NCBI GenBank assembly: GCA_025927665.1 | Contig: JAICKZ010000157.1 | Location: 1-7,688, forward strand | Origin: Steroidobacteraceae bacterium | GTDB taxonomy: Bacteria > Pseudomonadota > Gammaproteobacteria > Steroidobacterales > Steroidobacteraceae | Direction of reading: 5' to 3' | Length of the DNA stretch: 7,688 nucleotides | Shown here: positions 1-6,732 of the stretch, one piece after another | Position numbering within the stretch: the stretch's first letter is position 1 | Layout of the letters: every line of letters starts with the position of its first letter | The notes under the pieces: generated by a model | What the model was told of the DNA's origin: nothing | What the model saw: the letters and a program-made list of their open reading frames with translations, nothing else | Database searches by the model: none | Position numbers and translations under genes: made by a program

Positions 1-600
1 CAACCGAATGATGCAGAAACTCAACGCTTGCTTAGTATCGCCAAGCGCATTGCAATACGCAGTCGCTATTACGACATTGCCCGCGAATTGGGAAAGTTGA
101 TTGGCAACGCTGGGGTTGCCCCTGATGATTGTCGAGTCACTGTCATTACCGGCGGCGGTCCTGGCATCATGGAAGCTGCAAATCGCGGCGCATTTGATGT
201 GGGAGCAAAGTCAATTGGCTTGAATATCACATTGCCACATGAACAGTTCCCCAATCCGTATGTGTCGCCAGAACTGTGCTTTCGCTTTCACTACTTTGCC
301 ATGCGAAAATTACATTTTTTATTGCGTGCCAAAGCATTGATTGCCTTTCCAGGCGGTTACGGAACACTTGATGAACTATTTGAAGCATTGACACTAATTC
401 AAACTAACAAAGTAATGCGCATTCCAGTAGTACTGATTGGCAAGGAATACTGGCAGCAATTGATCAACTTTGATTTTCTCGTCAGTGAAGGCATGATCGC
501 TGCGGAAGATTATGAGCTGTTTATATACACTGAAACTGCAGAAGAAGCTTGGCAACATGTATTGCAATGGCATCAACTCAATGGCACTCCTTTGTTCTAA
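1..600 (+). CDS. LOG-family nucleotide 5'-monophosphate phosphoribohydrolase, 5'-truncated by the window edge
   Basis: The reading frame is open from base 1 to the TAA at 598-600, giving 199 visible residues; the true start lies upstream. A TTG at 28 is in frame, but it falls inside sequence that already reads as family sequence (ETQRLLSIAKRIAIRSRYYD), so I do not take it as the start. Seen: the glycine-rich phosphate/nucleotide-binding stretch GGGPGIMEAANRG from visible residue 51, and the hallmark PGGYGTLDE at residues 117-125. Known: LOG (Lonely Guy, old 'lysine decarboxylase-like' label) proteins cleave the N-glycosidic bond of nucleoside 5'-monophosphates, releasing the base and ribose 5-phosphate; some make active cytokinins, others act in general nucleotide turnover. 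They are cytoplasmic. The sequence preceding the Rossmann-like core suggests the longer bacterial class rather than the ~190-residue plant-like class. Family call is firm; the exact substrate is not determined. The next gene begins 103 bases downstream on the same strand. Confidence 0.93.
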   Translation, partial: QPNDAETQRLLSIAKRIAIRSRYYDIARELGKLIGNAGVAPDDCRVTVITGGGPGIMEAANRGAFDVGAKSIGLNITLPHEQFPNPYVSPELCFRFHYFAMRKLHFLLRAKALIAFPGGYGTLDELFEALTLIQTNKVMRIPVVLIGKEYWQQLINFDFLVSEGMIAAEDYELFIYTETAEEAWQHVLQWHQLNGTPLF

Positions 601-619
601 GCGAGATGTCATCTTAAGC

Positions 620-646
620 TTGATAGTTGTATTGGTATTTTAGAAT
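620..646 (+). promoter_or_regulatory. Possible sigma-70 promoter for the beta-CASP gene
   Basis: TTGATA (620-625) and TAGAAT (641-646) each match the consensus -35 and -10 boxes at five of six positions, but the spacer is only 15 bases, shorter than the preferred 17. It lies in the 103-base gap after the LOG gene and 58 bases before the ATG at 704. No terminator is evident in this gap, so read-through from the LOG gene is equally possible. Weak call from box matching only. Confidence 0.3.
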
Positions 647-703
647 GCCACTCGTCAGTTATGTTTAACCAAATTGAAATCTTTTTCTTATACGAGCCAG
701 GGC

Positions 704-2089
704 ATGATTAAACTTTCCTTTCATGGCGCGAATCGCGATGTCACTGGCTCTTGTCATCTATTGGAATGTGCTGGTAAGCGCATACTAATCGATTGTGGAC
801 TGTTTCAAGGCAGTCGTGACTTATCTGAAGACAATGCGGGCGAATTTGGTTTCGATGCCACCAGCATCGATTTTGTACTTTTGACTCATGCACATCTGGA
901 CCATTGTGGTCGTCTACCTTTGTTGGTTAAGCGCGGCTTTCGCGGTGAAATCATCACCACCAGTGCGACGCGTGAATTGACACGAGTCGTGTTATTGGAT
1001 GCGGCTCATCTACAGGAAGAAGAGGCATTGCGTAATTCACGCCGACGCGCACGACGTAATGATGAGCATAATAGTGAAGCGCTATATACCATGTTGGATG
1101 CCATGCGTACGTTTGATTACTTCGGTCGCAATGCTGATTACCAACGACGTATCGAACTCGCATCAGGCTTGTCAGCTACTTTTTATGACGCAGGTCATAT
1201 ATTGGGTTCTGCCAGTGTCCGTATTGAGTGCATAGAGAGCGGGAAGGCACGGAGCGTTGTTTTTTCAGGCGATTTAGGTAACAGCAATCGGCCCATATTA
1301 CGCAATCCAATGCCACCACCTCATGCCGATGCGGTGGTGATGGAAACCACTTATGGAGATCGCCTGCATCGCAGCTTACCGGACTCCATTACCGAACTGT
1401 ATGGCGCGATCACAGATACATTTCGCCGTGGTGGCAATGTCATCATTCCAACCTTTGCGTTAGAACGTGCACAGGAAATACTTTTCTATCTACGCGAGGC
1501 TATTGAGCACAATCAATTACCAGGCTCAATGCAAGTGTTTTTGGATTCGCCGATGGCAATTTCCGCCACGGAAATATTTGCGCGTCATCCTGAATGTTTC
1601 GATGAAGAATCACTGCAACTGTTCAAGATGGGCCGAGATCCATTCGCGCTTCGTGGCTTGCACATGACTCGCGAGGCCAATGATTCAATGTCACTCAATC
1701 GTATCACGGGCGGTGCAGTCATCATGGCCGGTGCAGGCATGTGTACCGGCGGCAGAGTTCGTCATCACCTCAAACACAGCATATGGCGTGCCGATTCAAG
1801 CATCGTGTTCGTTGGATACGCCGCATCTGGCACGCTTGCAAGAAAAATTATCGATGGCGCAACAGTCATCGAATTATTCGGTGAACAAATTCCAGTGCGT
1901 GCGCATATTCACACCATCAATGGATTCTCAGCGCATGCTGATCGTGATGAGTTACTAACATGGCATCGCGCGATCAAACCTGACCAAACCTTTTTAGTAC
2001 ATGGTGATAACGAAGCCATGCAAAGTTTTTCTAAACTATTGCCTGGCACAGTACGTATGCCAGAAACGAACAGCAGTTTTGAGATTTGA
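704..2089 (+). CDS. Metallo-beta-lactamase fold / beta-CASP protein, CPSF73-like RNA nuclease family
   Basis: From the ATG at 704 the product is 461 residues. I prefer this start because family members begin almost directly with the first strand (here MIKLSFHGANRDVTGS); an in-frame TTG at 674 would add ten unconserved residues. Seen, in order: THAHLDH around residues 61-67 (zinc-binding HxHxDH), DAGHILGSA with His165, SGDLG with Asp190, the beta-CASP motif A acid in METTYGD (Glu214), GMCTGGRVRHHL (motif B region, His354/355), GFSAHAD (His411) and LVHGD (His433). All metal ligands and beta-CASP motifs are present, so the enzyme should be active. Known: this family comprises zinc-dependent endo/exoribonucleases of the CPSF73/RNase J superfamily; bacterial members of this short class are usually annotated as MBL-fold RNA-processing hydrolases. 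It follows the LOG gene on the same strand. A diverged, broken copy of its last ~50 codons occurs at 4937-5088. Natural substrate unknown. Confidence 0.93.
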   Translation: MIKLSFHGANRDVTGSCHLLECAGKRILIDCGLFQGSRDLSEDNAGEFGFDATSIDFVLLTHAHLDHCGRLPLLVKRGFRGEIITTSATRELTRVVLLDAAHLQEEEALRNSRRRARRNDEHNSEALYTMLDAMRTFDYFGRNADYQRRIELASGLSATFYDAGHILGSASVRIECIESGKARSVVFSGDLGNSNRPILRNPMPPPHADAVVMETTYGDRLHRSLPDSITELYGAITDTFRRGGNVIIPTFALERAQEILFYLREAIEHNQLPGSMQVFLDSPMAISATEIFARHPECFDEESLQLFKMGRDPFALRGLHMTREANDSMSLNRITGGAVIMAGAGMCTGGRVRHHLKHSIWRADSSIVFVGYAASGTLARKIIDGATVIELFGEQIPVRAHIHTINGFSAHADRDELLTWHRAIKPDQTFLVHGDNEAMQSFSKLLPGTVRMPETNSSFEI

Positions 2090-2244
2090 ATCGGTTTGAT
2101 GCGGCAGGAAATTGGATAATAAGGACGCTCGATGATCAGAATTGTAAATTGCCTTCATGCGTTAATCGCAATTAGCTTATGTAGAATGAAGATTACACTG
2201 TCGGACAAAAGCGACGCTGCGGTTTATCTTTAATTTATAAATAT

Positions 2245-2271
2245 AAGCAGTACAATCAAGTGTACTTGCTT
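2245..2271. repeat. Short inverted repeat upstream of the lipoprotein gene
   Basis: The arms AAGCAGTACA (2245-2254) and TGTACTTGCTT (2261-2271) pair over ten bases with one bulged base and a 6-base loop. There is no T-run after it, so it is not a standard terminator for the preceding gene. TACAAT (2251-2256) inside the left arm resembles a -10 box, so the repeat could be an operator over a promoter for the lipoprotein gene starting at 2361. No good -35 is visible. The rest of the gap 2090-2360 is AT-rich and holds nothing else I can name. Confidence 0.25.
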
Positions 2272-2360
2272 TGCAGCGATACTTAAATTCATATCAAAAC
2301 TTAGCAATATGTTTTTGGTAATTACAATTCATCAATACTTCATTCAAATAGATAACCTTT

Positions 2361-3263
2361 ATGCGTGCATACAAATATCGATCCATCTTTGGATACATGT
2401 GGATAGTCGTATTGGCTTCATTAATAACCGCTTGTTCCGGTGGAAGCGCTGTGAGCCCGCCTGCTAATGACGTAGGTGATAAACACAGCAGTTCATCATC
2501 GCTCTCGTCACAGTCATCCAGTGTATCGTCGAGCAGCCTGTCATCGAGCAGCACATCCTCAACAAGTAGTGTGTCGTCAAGCAGTACATCTTCAATTAGT
2601 GTTTCATCAAGTAGCAGGTCGTCCAGTAGCACATCTTCAAGTAGTATGTCATCAAGCAGTACGTCCTCACATAGTTCATCAAGTACATCGTCAAGTAGTG
2701 TCAGCTCCTCATCGAGCAGCAGCAACTCCTCTTCATCGAGCAGCAGCCCACCAGTCACAGTTACATCATTTAGTGCAATCCCGGTCACAATCGTTGCTGG
2801 TGCCGCCAGCACACTTACGTGGTCATCGACCAATGCCACATCATGTACAGCTTCTGGAGCTTGGAGTGGTACTAAAGGAGTTTCTGGATCTCTGAGTGTG
2901 ATGCCTACTACAACAAGCACTTATACTCTTTCATGTCGCAACGCTTCGGGTACATCATCGTCACCATCGTCCATTACTGTGACAGTGACACAACCAATAC
3001 TTACGACCGTGACGCTTGCTTGGGATCCAGTTACACAAAATATCGACGGCAATGCCGATACACCTGTGGGATACAGACTTCACTACGGACTCTCATCAGG
3101 AAACTACAACACCATGATCTCTGAAAGCACAATCGGCACGGCACTCCAGTACACCGTGACATCGCTGTTGTCTGGAACTAAATATTATTTTGTCGTTGGC
3201 GCAATTGACGGTTCGGGAAATGAAAGCGCCTACTCCAATGAGTTTTCATATACACCATTTTAA
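2361..3263 (+). CDS. Surface lipoprotein: polyserine linker, Ig-like domain and fibronectin III-like domain
   Basis: 300 residues from the ATG at 2361. A second in-frame ATG (residue 13) would leave too short a signal, so the first is chosen although no clear ribosome site precedes it. Seen: a basic N-terminus, a hydrophobic stretch, and a lipobox ITAC with Cys25 as the lipidated residue. Ser-Gly follows, with no Asp at +2, which favours outer-membrane sorting by the Lol rule. Residues 43-129 are a linker with 69 serines of 87. Residues ~133-210 form an Ig/PKD-like beta domain with Cys162 and Cys192 placed to form a disulfide. Residues ~213-300 look like a fibronectin III domain (TLAWDPVTQN..., YRLHYGLSSGNY, TKYYFVVGAID, NESAYSNE). 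There is no catalytic domain, so a binding, adhesin-like or scaffold role is inferred. The stop is 13 bases before the ATG of the Tat-exported protein, pointing to a shared transcript. Domain calls are by sequence pattern only. Confidence 0.85.
   Translation: MRAYKYRSIFGYMWIVVLASLITACSGGSAVSPPANDVGDKHSSSSSLSSQSSSVSSSSLSSSSTSSTSSVSSSSTSSISVSSSSRSSSSTSSSSMSSSSTSSHSSSSTSSSSVSSSSSSSNSSSSSSSPPVTVTSFSAIPVTIVAGAASTLTWSSTNATSCTASGAWSGTKGVSGSLSVMPTTTSTYTLSCRNASGTSSSPSSITVTVTQPILTTVTLAWDPVTQNIDGNADTPVGYRLHYGLSSGNYNTMISESTIGTALQYTVTSLLSGTKYYFVVGAIDGSGNESAYSNEFSYTPF
2487..2747 (+). repeat. Coding minisatellite: 15-bp (5-codon) units encoding X-Ser4
   Basis: The polyserine linker is built of degenerate 15-base units in which one variable codon (Thr, Val, Leu, Arg, Met and others) is followed by four serine codons, usually in the order TCN TCN AGY AGY. 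The non-serine residues fall at a regular five-residue step, for example at residues 71, 76, 81, 86, 91, 96 and 101 of the protein. The conserved order of codon families marks descent from a tandem repeat rather than random serine enrichment; the third-base variation shows that the array is old. The reverse strand of this tract reads as a long acidic Leu/Asp open frame, which is only its shadow. Confidence 0.75.
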
Positions 3264-3276
3264 AATCGGGAGATTT

Positions 3277-4665
3277 ATGAAAGGTATAAATCGACGTAGT
3301 TTCATAAAAGGCTCTACAGCTTTGGTTGGCTCGATCGCATCAGCCTCAAGTCTTGGAGCTTTGTTAAAAGCGCCAACAAATTTGCGATTAGCGGGATCCA
3401 GTCCATTGTCCTTACCGCTAGTAACAGCGAATACACCTCTGTTCACTTATCTTGGTAAATTCAATGGCCCACCGGCAACGAATAACGATCAAGCTTTTCA
3501 GTACGGCGCAGGCGCCATGTCCGTAGCCGGCTCAACCTCAAGCAGTCTCGGTAACCTATATGCTAATGGTCTACAGCAAGGAACGGCGAACTTAGGATTA
3601 ATGTCGATTCCCTCTCCTAAAGGATCCAATGGAACGTACACCGGAAATGAGACGGCAACTATGCTTGTATCACCCAAGCAGTCGCCGATTTCAAACTTCG
3701 CGGGTAATGACGTTTCAACAGGAAGTCTCGCCTACAACAATAAGCTTTATGTGACGGGCGCGCACACCTACGATGCTGATGGCTCACAAACCAAATTCTT
3801 GATACCTATGAACACGGATATGACAGGTCAAGGCGAGCCCTGCAGTGCAAACGGAAATGCCGGCAGCATCAATCGCATGTTCAGCAACTCTATGGGCTTA
3901 GTACCATCGATTTGGCAGTCGTTGCTCGGTGGCCCAGCGTTCATCGCGGGCGGCCCAGGTGGAATGGGTGGCCTGTCAATCATTTCACAGCAGTGTTGCG
4001 GGTATGGATTCTCGACCTTCAACCCGGATGCAGTAGTCTCCGGTCAGCCGGTGGCCATCAATGAATGGATCAACTGGCCTTACGACACTGAAGGAACCGG
4101 CAACAGTAATCATGTCAGCAAGCTCTGGACTGCCGGAGTCTTCAACAAATCCAACTGGACCGGTGGTAGCGCCAATCCCGGCAACAATTACGTTTCCATA
4201 TACGACCGCCCAATAGGTTGCGCTTTCATTCCGGATGGCAGCCGTTCACTATGTTTCATCCACTGGCATGCCTATGGTCCGCATACTAACAAGCCGGATA
4301 CTGGTGCTTGTGGTGGCGGTGAGAGCGGTTCGAGTGGCGCTTCGGAAGCGCCCGTTTCGCCAGATACTCAGGCATACATCCGGATGCAAGTGGTTGCATT
4401 CGATCTGGCGGAAGTTATCGCCAGTCGTAATGCCGGCCACCCCGTCACGGCAGTGCTACCTTATGCTTGGTGGGAATTTCCGAACTGGGCCACGTACACA
4501 GGTCAGCCCAACGAGTGCTCGTTTGGTGACAGCTGGCCCAGCAACGCTTGGGCCGCATATGATCCAGTAGCTCGCGCTGATGGCACGCATCGTATGTATT
4601 GGAACAAGGGTTTCCATGGAACGAATGGTACCGTGTTCGCATTCAGCGTCGGAAAAATTGGTTAG
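3277..4665 (+). CDS. Tat-exported protein of unknown function, possibly beta-propeller-like
   Basis: Starting at the ATG at 3277, with GGGAG at 3268-3272 as ribosome site, the product is 462 residues. An upstream in-frame start at 3190 would overlap the lipoprotein gene and bury the signal peptide, so it is rejected. Seen: a twin-arginine signal MKGINRRSFIKGS followed by a hydrophobic, Ala/Ser/Gly-rich stretch, so the protein should be folded in the cytoplasm and then exported, often because a cofactor is loaded there. The mature part is rich in Gly, Asn, Ser and aromatic residues. It has seven cysteines (EPC, QQCC, GCAF, LCF, GACGGG, NEC) and a run of short blocks such as GSLAYNNKLYVTGAHTYD and ALLPYAWWEF-like VLPYAWWEFPNW that resemble beta-propeller blades. 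I do not recognise a named family or an active site. It follows the lipoprotein gene by 13 bases; a joint role at the cell surface is inferred. The propeller idea is tentative. Confidence 0.85.
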   Translation: MKGINRRSFIKGSTALVGSIASASSLGALLKAPTNLRLAGSSPLSLPLVTANTPLFTYLGKFNGPPATNNDQAFQYGAGAMSVAGSTSSSLGNLYANGLQQGTANLGLMSIPSPKGSNGTYTGNETATMLVSPKQSPISNFAGNDVSTGSLAYNNKLYVTGAHTYDADGSQTKFLIPMNTDMTGQGEPCSANGNAGSINRMFSNSMGLVPSIWQSLLGGPAFIAGGPGGMGGLSIISQQCCGYGFSTFNPDAVVSGQPVAINEWINWPYDTEGTGNSNHVSKLWTAGVFNKSNWTGGSANPGNNYVSIYDRPIGCAFIPDGSRSLCFIHWHAYGPHTNKPDTGACGGGESGSSGASEAPVSPDTQAYIRMQVVAFDLAEVIASRNAGHPVTAVLPYAWWEFPNWATYTGQPNECSFGDSWPSNAWAAYDPVARADGTHRMYWNKGFHGTNGTVFAFSVGKIG

Positions 4666-4711
4666 TCATCTCTGAAAGCGATTACCTTTCCCATCGGTAT
4701 CCGGCTATATC

Positions 4712-4749
4712 ACTGCCGCACATGACGCTGATGAGTCATGCGCGGCAGT
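4712..4749 (+). terminator. Strong hairpin after the lipoprotein/Tat-protein pair
   Basis: The arms at 4712-4726 and 4735-4749 pair over 15 bases with a single A/C mismatch and an 8-base loop. The stem is GC-rich at its base (ACTGCCGC / GCGGCAGT). It begins 47 bases after the stop of the Tat-exported protein, where a terminator is expected. No T-tract follows on either strand, so it is not a classical intrinsic terminator. It may instead be a 3'-end stabilising hairpin, a weak or Rho-assisted terminator, or an end of a small mobile sequence. Confidence 0.5.
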
Positions 4750-4936
4750 CGAACATTGAACTTGGGTAAAGCTACAGCCGCGTTGGCAGACGGAGCTTGG
4801 TTCAACATGGTCACTATGCCAAGGCATAACTACGGTGAGCTAAACATAAACAAAGAAACCTGCTCACTTATTAGAAATGTTGTTGTCACAACGGCTCGTT
4901 ACCAACTCTTAAGCAGGCTTTTCAGAGACGACCAGT
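4750..4936. other. Unassigned stretch between the hairpin and the beta-CASP gene remnant
   Basis: No supported gene. One + strand frame stays open from 4738 to 4941, but its ATG lies inside the right arm of the hairpin, has no ribosome site, and the product is unlike a protein I can name. The block contains small inverted repeats, for example TATGCC-AA-GGCATA and AAACCTGCT paired with AGCAGGCTT at its right end. It ends exactly where similarity to the beta-CASP gene begins, so its right edge is probably a recombination joint. Confidence 0.4.
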
Positions 4937-5088
4937 GCTGATCGCGATGAATTACTGGTATGGCGTCATTCAATTCAACCCTGAGCAAATCTTTTTAGTA
5001 CATGGCATAACGAACCCATGCAAAATTTTCAAAGTTATCGCCTGGCGCACTGCATGTACCAGAAGCGAATAGTAGTTTTGAGATCTAA
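4937..5088 (+). pseudogene. Decayed 3' end of a second beta-CASP metallo-hydrolase gene
   Basis: This stretch aligns along its whole length with bases 1937-2089 of the intact beta-CASP gene at roughly three-quarters identity by eye, with most differences being transitions. In frame it first reads ADRDELLVWRHSIQP (intact gene: ADRDELLTWHRAIKP). A one-base insertion near 4980 then shifts to EQIFLVHG, a one-base loss near 5006 shifts to NEPMQ, and another loss near 5030 precedes the end, which reads PGALHVPEANSSFEI and a TAA at 5086-5088, exactly where the intact gene has PGTVRMPETNSSFEI and TGA. It begins inside the conserved GFSAHAD motif region; nothing clearly homologous lies upstream of 4937. 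It cannot encode a working product. The largely silent character of the differences in the first part indicates that it once was a translated homologue. Confidence 0.88.
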
Positions 5089-5165
5089 AAATATCCGCGT
5101 TGCACACACCAAGTATGATTTCAGTTTAACAACAAGCTCACGCAACAAGATTAAAACAGAAGTTG

Positions 5166-6680
5166 TTACGCAATTGCTGCTTCCTTCTTTTTTTGAGAGA
5201 ACACTTTGAGGACATAGCCAAGAACCGCAAGTCCTAATCCAGAAATATAGGACAAGTGCTTAACTAATGTGAAGCAGGCCGCGATGGTGACTAAGCCATT
5301 AAGATGGTCAGGGTAGTTTGCCAGCAAAATCATGATGACGATATTTTCCAAATAATCGGCAATCCCTCCAACCAAAGCGAAGCTGCGAAATTTTCGGAAC
5401 GCTCCTCGCGAGAGAGCGGACCACAAAAATAAAATAGCCAAAAGGGGAATGAGAATGTCGACAGTAAAAAAGAGTTGCCAATAAGCATTGCGTCCGCTCG
5501 TGCCCATCACATCCAGAAGATGATAAGCATCTTCAGGCGTATACCAGGGACGCATATCCAGGATTGGTAAGCCTCCTGAAAGTTTTGACATATAGGGAAT
5601 GCTCAATTTGAAACTCATTAAGTTTTCCGCAGCGATAACACCCAATGTCGCGATAAACATAGGCCAGAAAGGAAGTCCGTTTTTTTGAGATACACTTTTT
5701 GAAGATGCAGCATTTTCGGTTGATTGCAGCGAGTATCTCAATGCTTTCAATGTGGGCGGCAAACCTTCACGGTAAGAGGGGTATTTGAAGCGAAACCCAG
5801 TTTGCGAAAGCCCTGATGGATCAGCGATAAGATCGCGAGTCATTGTTTCAACTAAGATGTTACCGACCACCAAGGAGGCCAACCAAGGAGGAATTTTCCC
5901 GGGAAGCTTTGCTCCTAACAACAAGGCCGCGTGATCAAAGAGTTCATTTGTTGTCGTGGCGGAAGCATCGGCAAGTACAAATGTCTGCTGACGTGTTTGC
6001 ACTTGATCTAATTCCGCAATGTGAACTAACCCACGTGCGGCATCTTCAACATGAACCAAAGGAGTTCGATTCGTGCCATCGCCAATGGTTTTCCACCTTC
6101 CCTTTGCGAGCCGTGGAAGAATAATTTCGGCAAACGTTTTACCTGGACCGTAAACGCTTCCTAGATACACAAACGCACTATGAATACCGGAGTTTTCTAT
6201 CAACCGTCTAACGGGAATTCCGATGTGGCCAAAACCGGATGGAACCTGTTTTAATTTAGAAAAAGAACCAACGCGTTTCTGTGAATCTGGCGCTAAATCG
6301 TCAGTGCCACTCACGGAGATAAAAAGGGGACGTGCAGAATTCGGAAATTGTTTGAGCGCGTCCAAAATTTTTTGGGTGAGTTGCTGTCGCTCTGCGGACA
6401 ATTTTTGAATCGCTGTAAAAGTTAATCTGCTAGGAATTTTGGGTTGAATCAGATCTATCAACACGTGGACATTTTGAACTTCTGCAATCCAAGCTGACGG
6501 ATCATTGACATCTCCGAGAACGGGTGCTGCACCTAGAAGCATAATCTGCTGACTAGCTTGTCTGGAGCGAACTAAGCCTTTCACATTCCAGCCAGAAGCA
6601 ACGGCTTCTCGCACCACCTGTTGACCAATAAATCCGGCCGCGCCAAGAACAAACATCGTTTTATTTTGATTTGCATTCAT
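5166..6680 (-). CDS. Atypical SDR / NAD(P)-binding protein fused to a multi-pass membrane domain
   Basis: 504 residues from the ATG at 6680-6678, preceded by TAGAGAA as a modest ribosome site. Seen: residues 9-40 form a Rossmann strand-loop-helix with GAAGFIG (13-19), and LVRSR after the second strand fits NADP binding. Blocks typical of extended/atypical SDRs follow: GDVND, ISVSG (121-125), SVYGPGKTF (175-183), and LVHVEDAARGLVH (208-220). The usual catalytic YxxxK is not where expected; that region reads SGFGHIGIPVRRLIENSG. Residues ~336-495 carry about four hydrophobic helices (around 336-352, 402-424, 435-455 and 463-492) with the conserved-looking ADYLEN at 441-446. The N-terminal domain should lie in the cytoplasm against the inner membrane. 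Known: similar proteins with a Rossmann domain plus a DoxX-like or other membrane domain occur, but the reaction is unknown. It lies 52 bases downstream of tetR, with a palindromic operator in the gap. A binding or sensing role rather than redox catalysis is possible. Confidence 0.85.
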   Translation of the reverse strand: MNANQNKTMFVLGAAGFIGQQVVREAVASGWNVKGLVRSRQASQQIMLLGAAPVLGDVNDPSAWIAEVQNVHVLIDLIQPKIPSRLTFTAIQKLSAERQQLTQKILDALKQFPNSARPLFISVSGTDDLAPDSQKRVGSFSKLKQVPSGFGHIGIPVRRLIENSGIHSAFVYLGSVYGPGKTFAEIILPRLAKGRWKTIGDGTNRTPLVHVEDAARGLVHIAELDQVQTRQQTFVLADASATTTNELFDHAALLLGAKLPGKIPPWLASLVVGNILVETMTRDLIADPSGLSQTGFRFKYPSYREGLPPTLKALRYSLQSTENAASSKSVSQKNGLPFWPMFIATLGVIAAENLMSFKLSIPYMSKLSGGLPILDMRPWYTPEDAYHLLDVMGTSGRNAYWQLFFTVDILIPLLAILFLWSALSRGAFRKFRSFALVGGIADYLENIVIMILLANYPDHLNGLVTIAACFTLVKHLSYISGLGLAVLGYVLKVFSQKKKEAAIA

Positions 6681-6699
6681 AAATTTTCTCTACTATTTT

Positions 6700-6715
6700 G
6701 TTAGCATTTGCTAAC
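6700..6715. promoter_or_regulatory. Predicted TetR operator O1 in front of the SDR-membrane gene
   Basis: GTTAGCATTTGCTAAC is an inverted repeat with 7-base arms around TT, located 20 bases upstream of the ATG of the SDR-membrane gene and between it and the end of tetR. It matches the site before tetR (7347-7362) at 15 of 16 bases. A palindrome of this length is what a TetR dimer usually binds. On the minus strand a weak CTGAAA box precedes it and an AATAGT-like box follows it, so it would lie across the promoter and block RNA polymerase. Assignment to this repressor is by proximity and by the shared site. Confidence 0.82.
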
Positions 6716-6732
6716 TTTCAGATTAAAAAAAA

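Noticed and set aside
2132..2233. 33-codon frame with an AAGGA ribosome-like site (2121-2125)
   Set aside because: Too short, no recognisable product and no sign of conservation; the site match alone is not enough.
2294..2920. 208-codon minus-strand frame rich in Leu, Asp and Glu
   Set aside because: It is the complement of the serine-repeat tract of the lipoprotein gene; codon order and acidic repeats follow directly from the TCN/AGY units.
3190..3276. Upstream extension of the Tat-exported protein by 29 residues
   Set aside because: It overlaps the lipoprotein gene, and would move the twin-arginine motif away from the N-terminus; GGGAG precedes the ATG at 3277.
5127..5168. TAACAAC / GTTGTTA inverted repeat over the 3' end of the SDR-membrane gene
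   Set aside because: Seven-base arms with a 28-base loop are too weak for a terminator, and there is no matching second half for an integron attC site.
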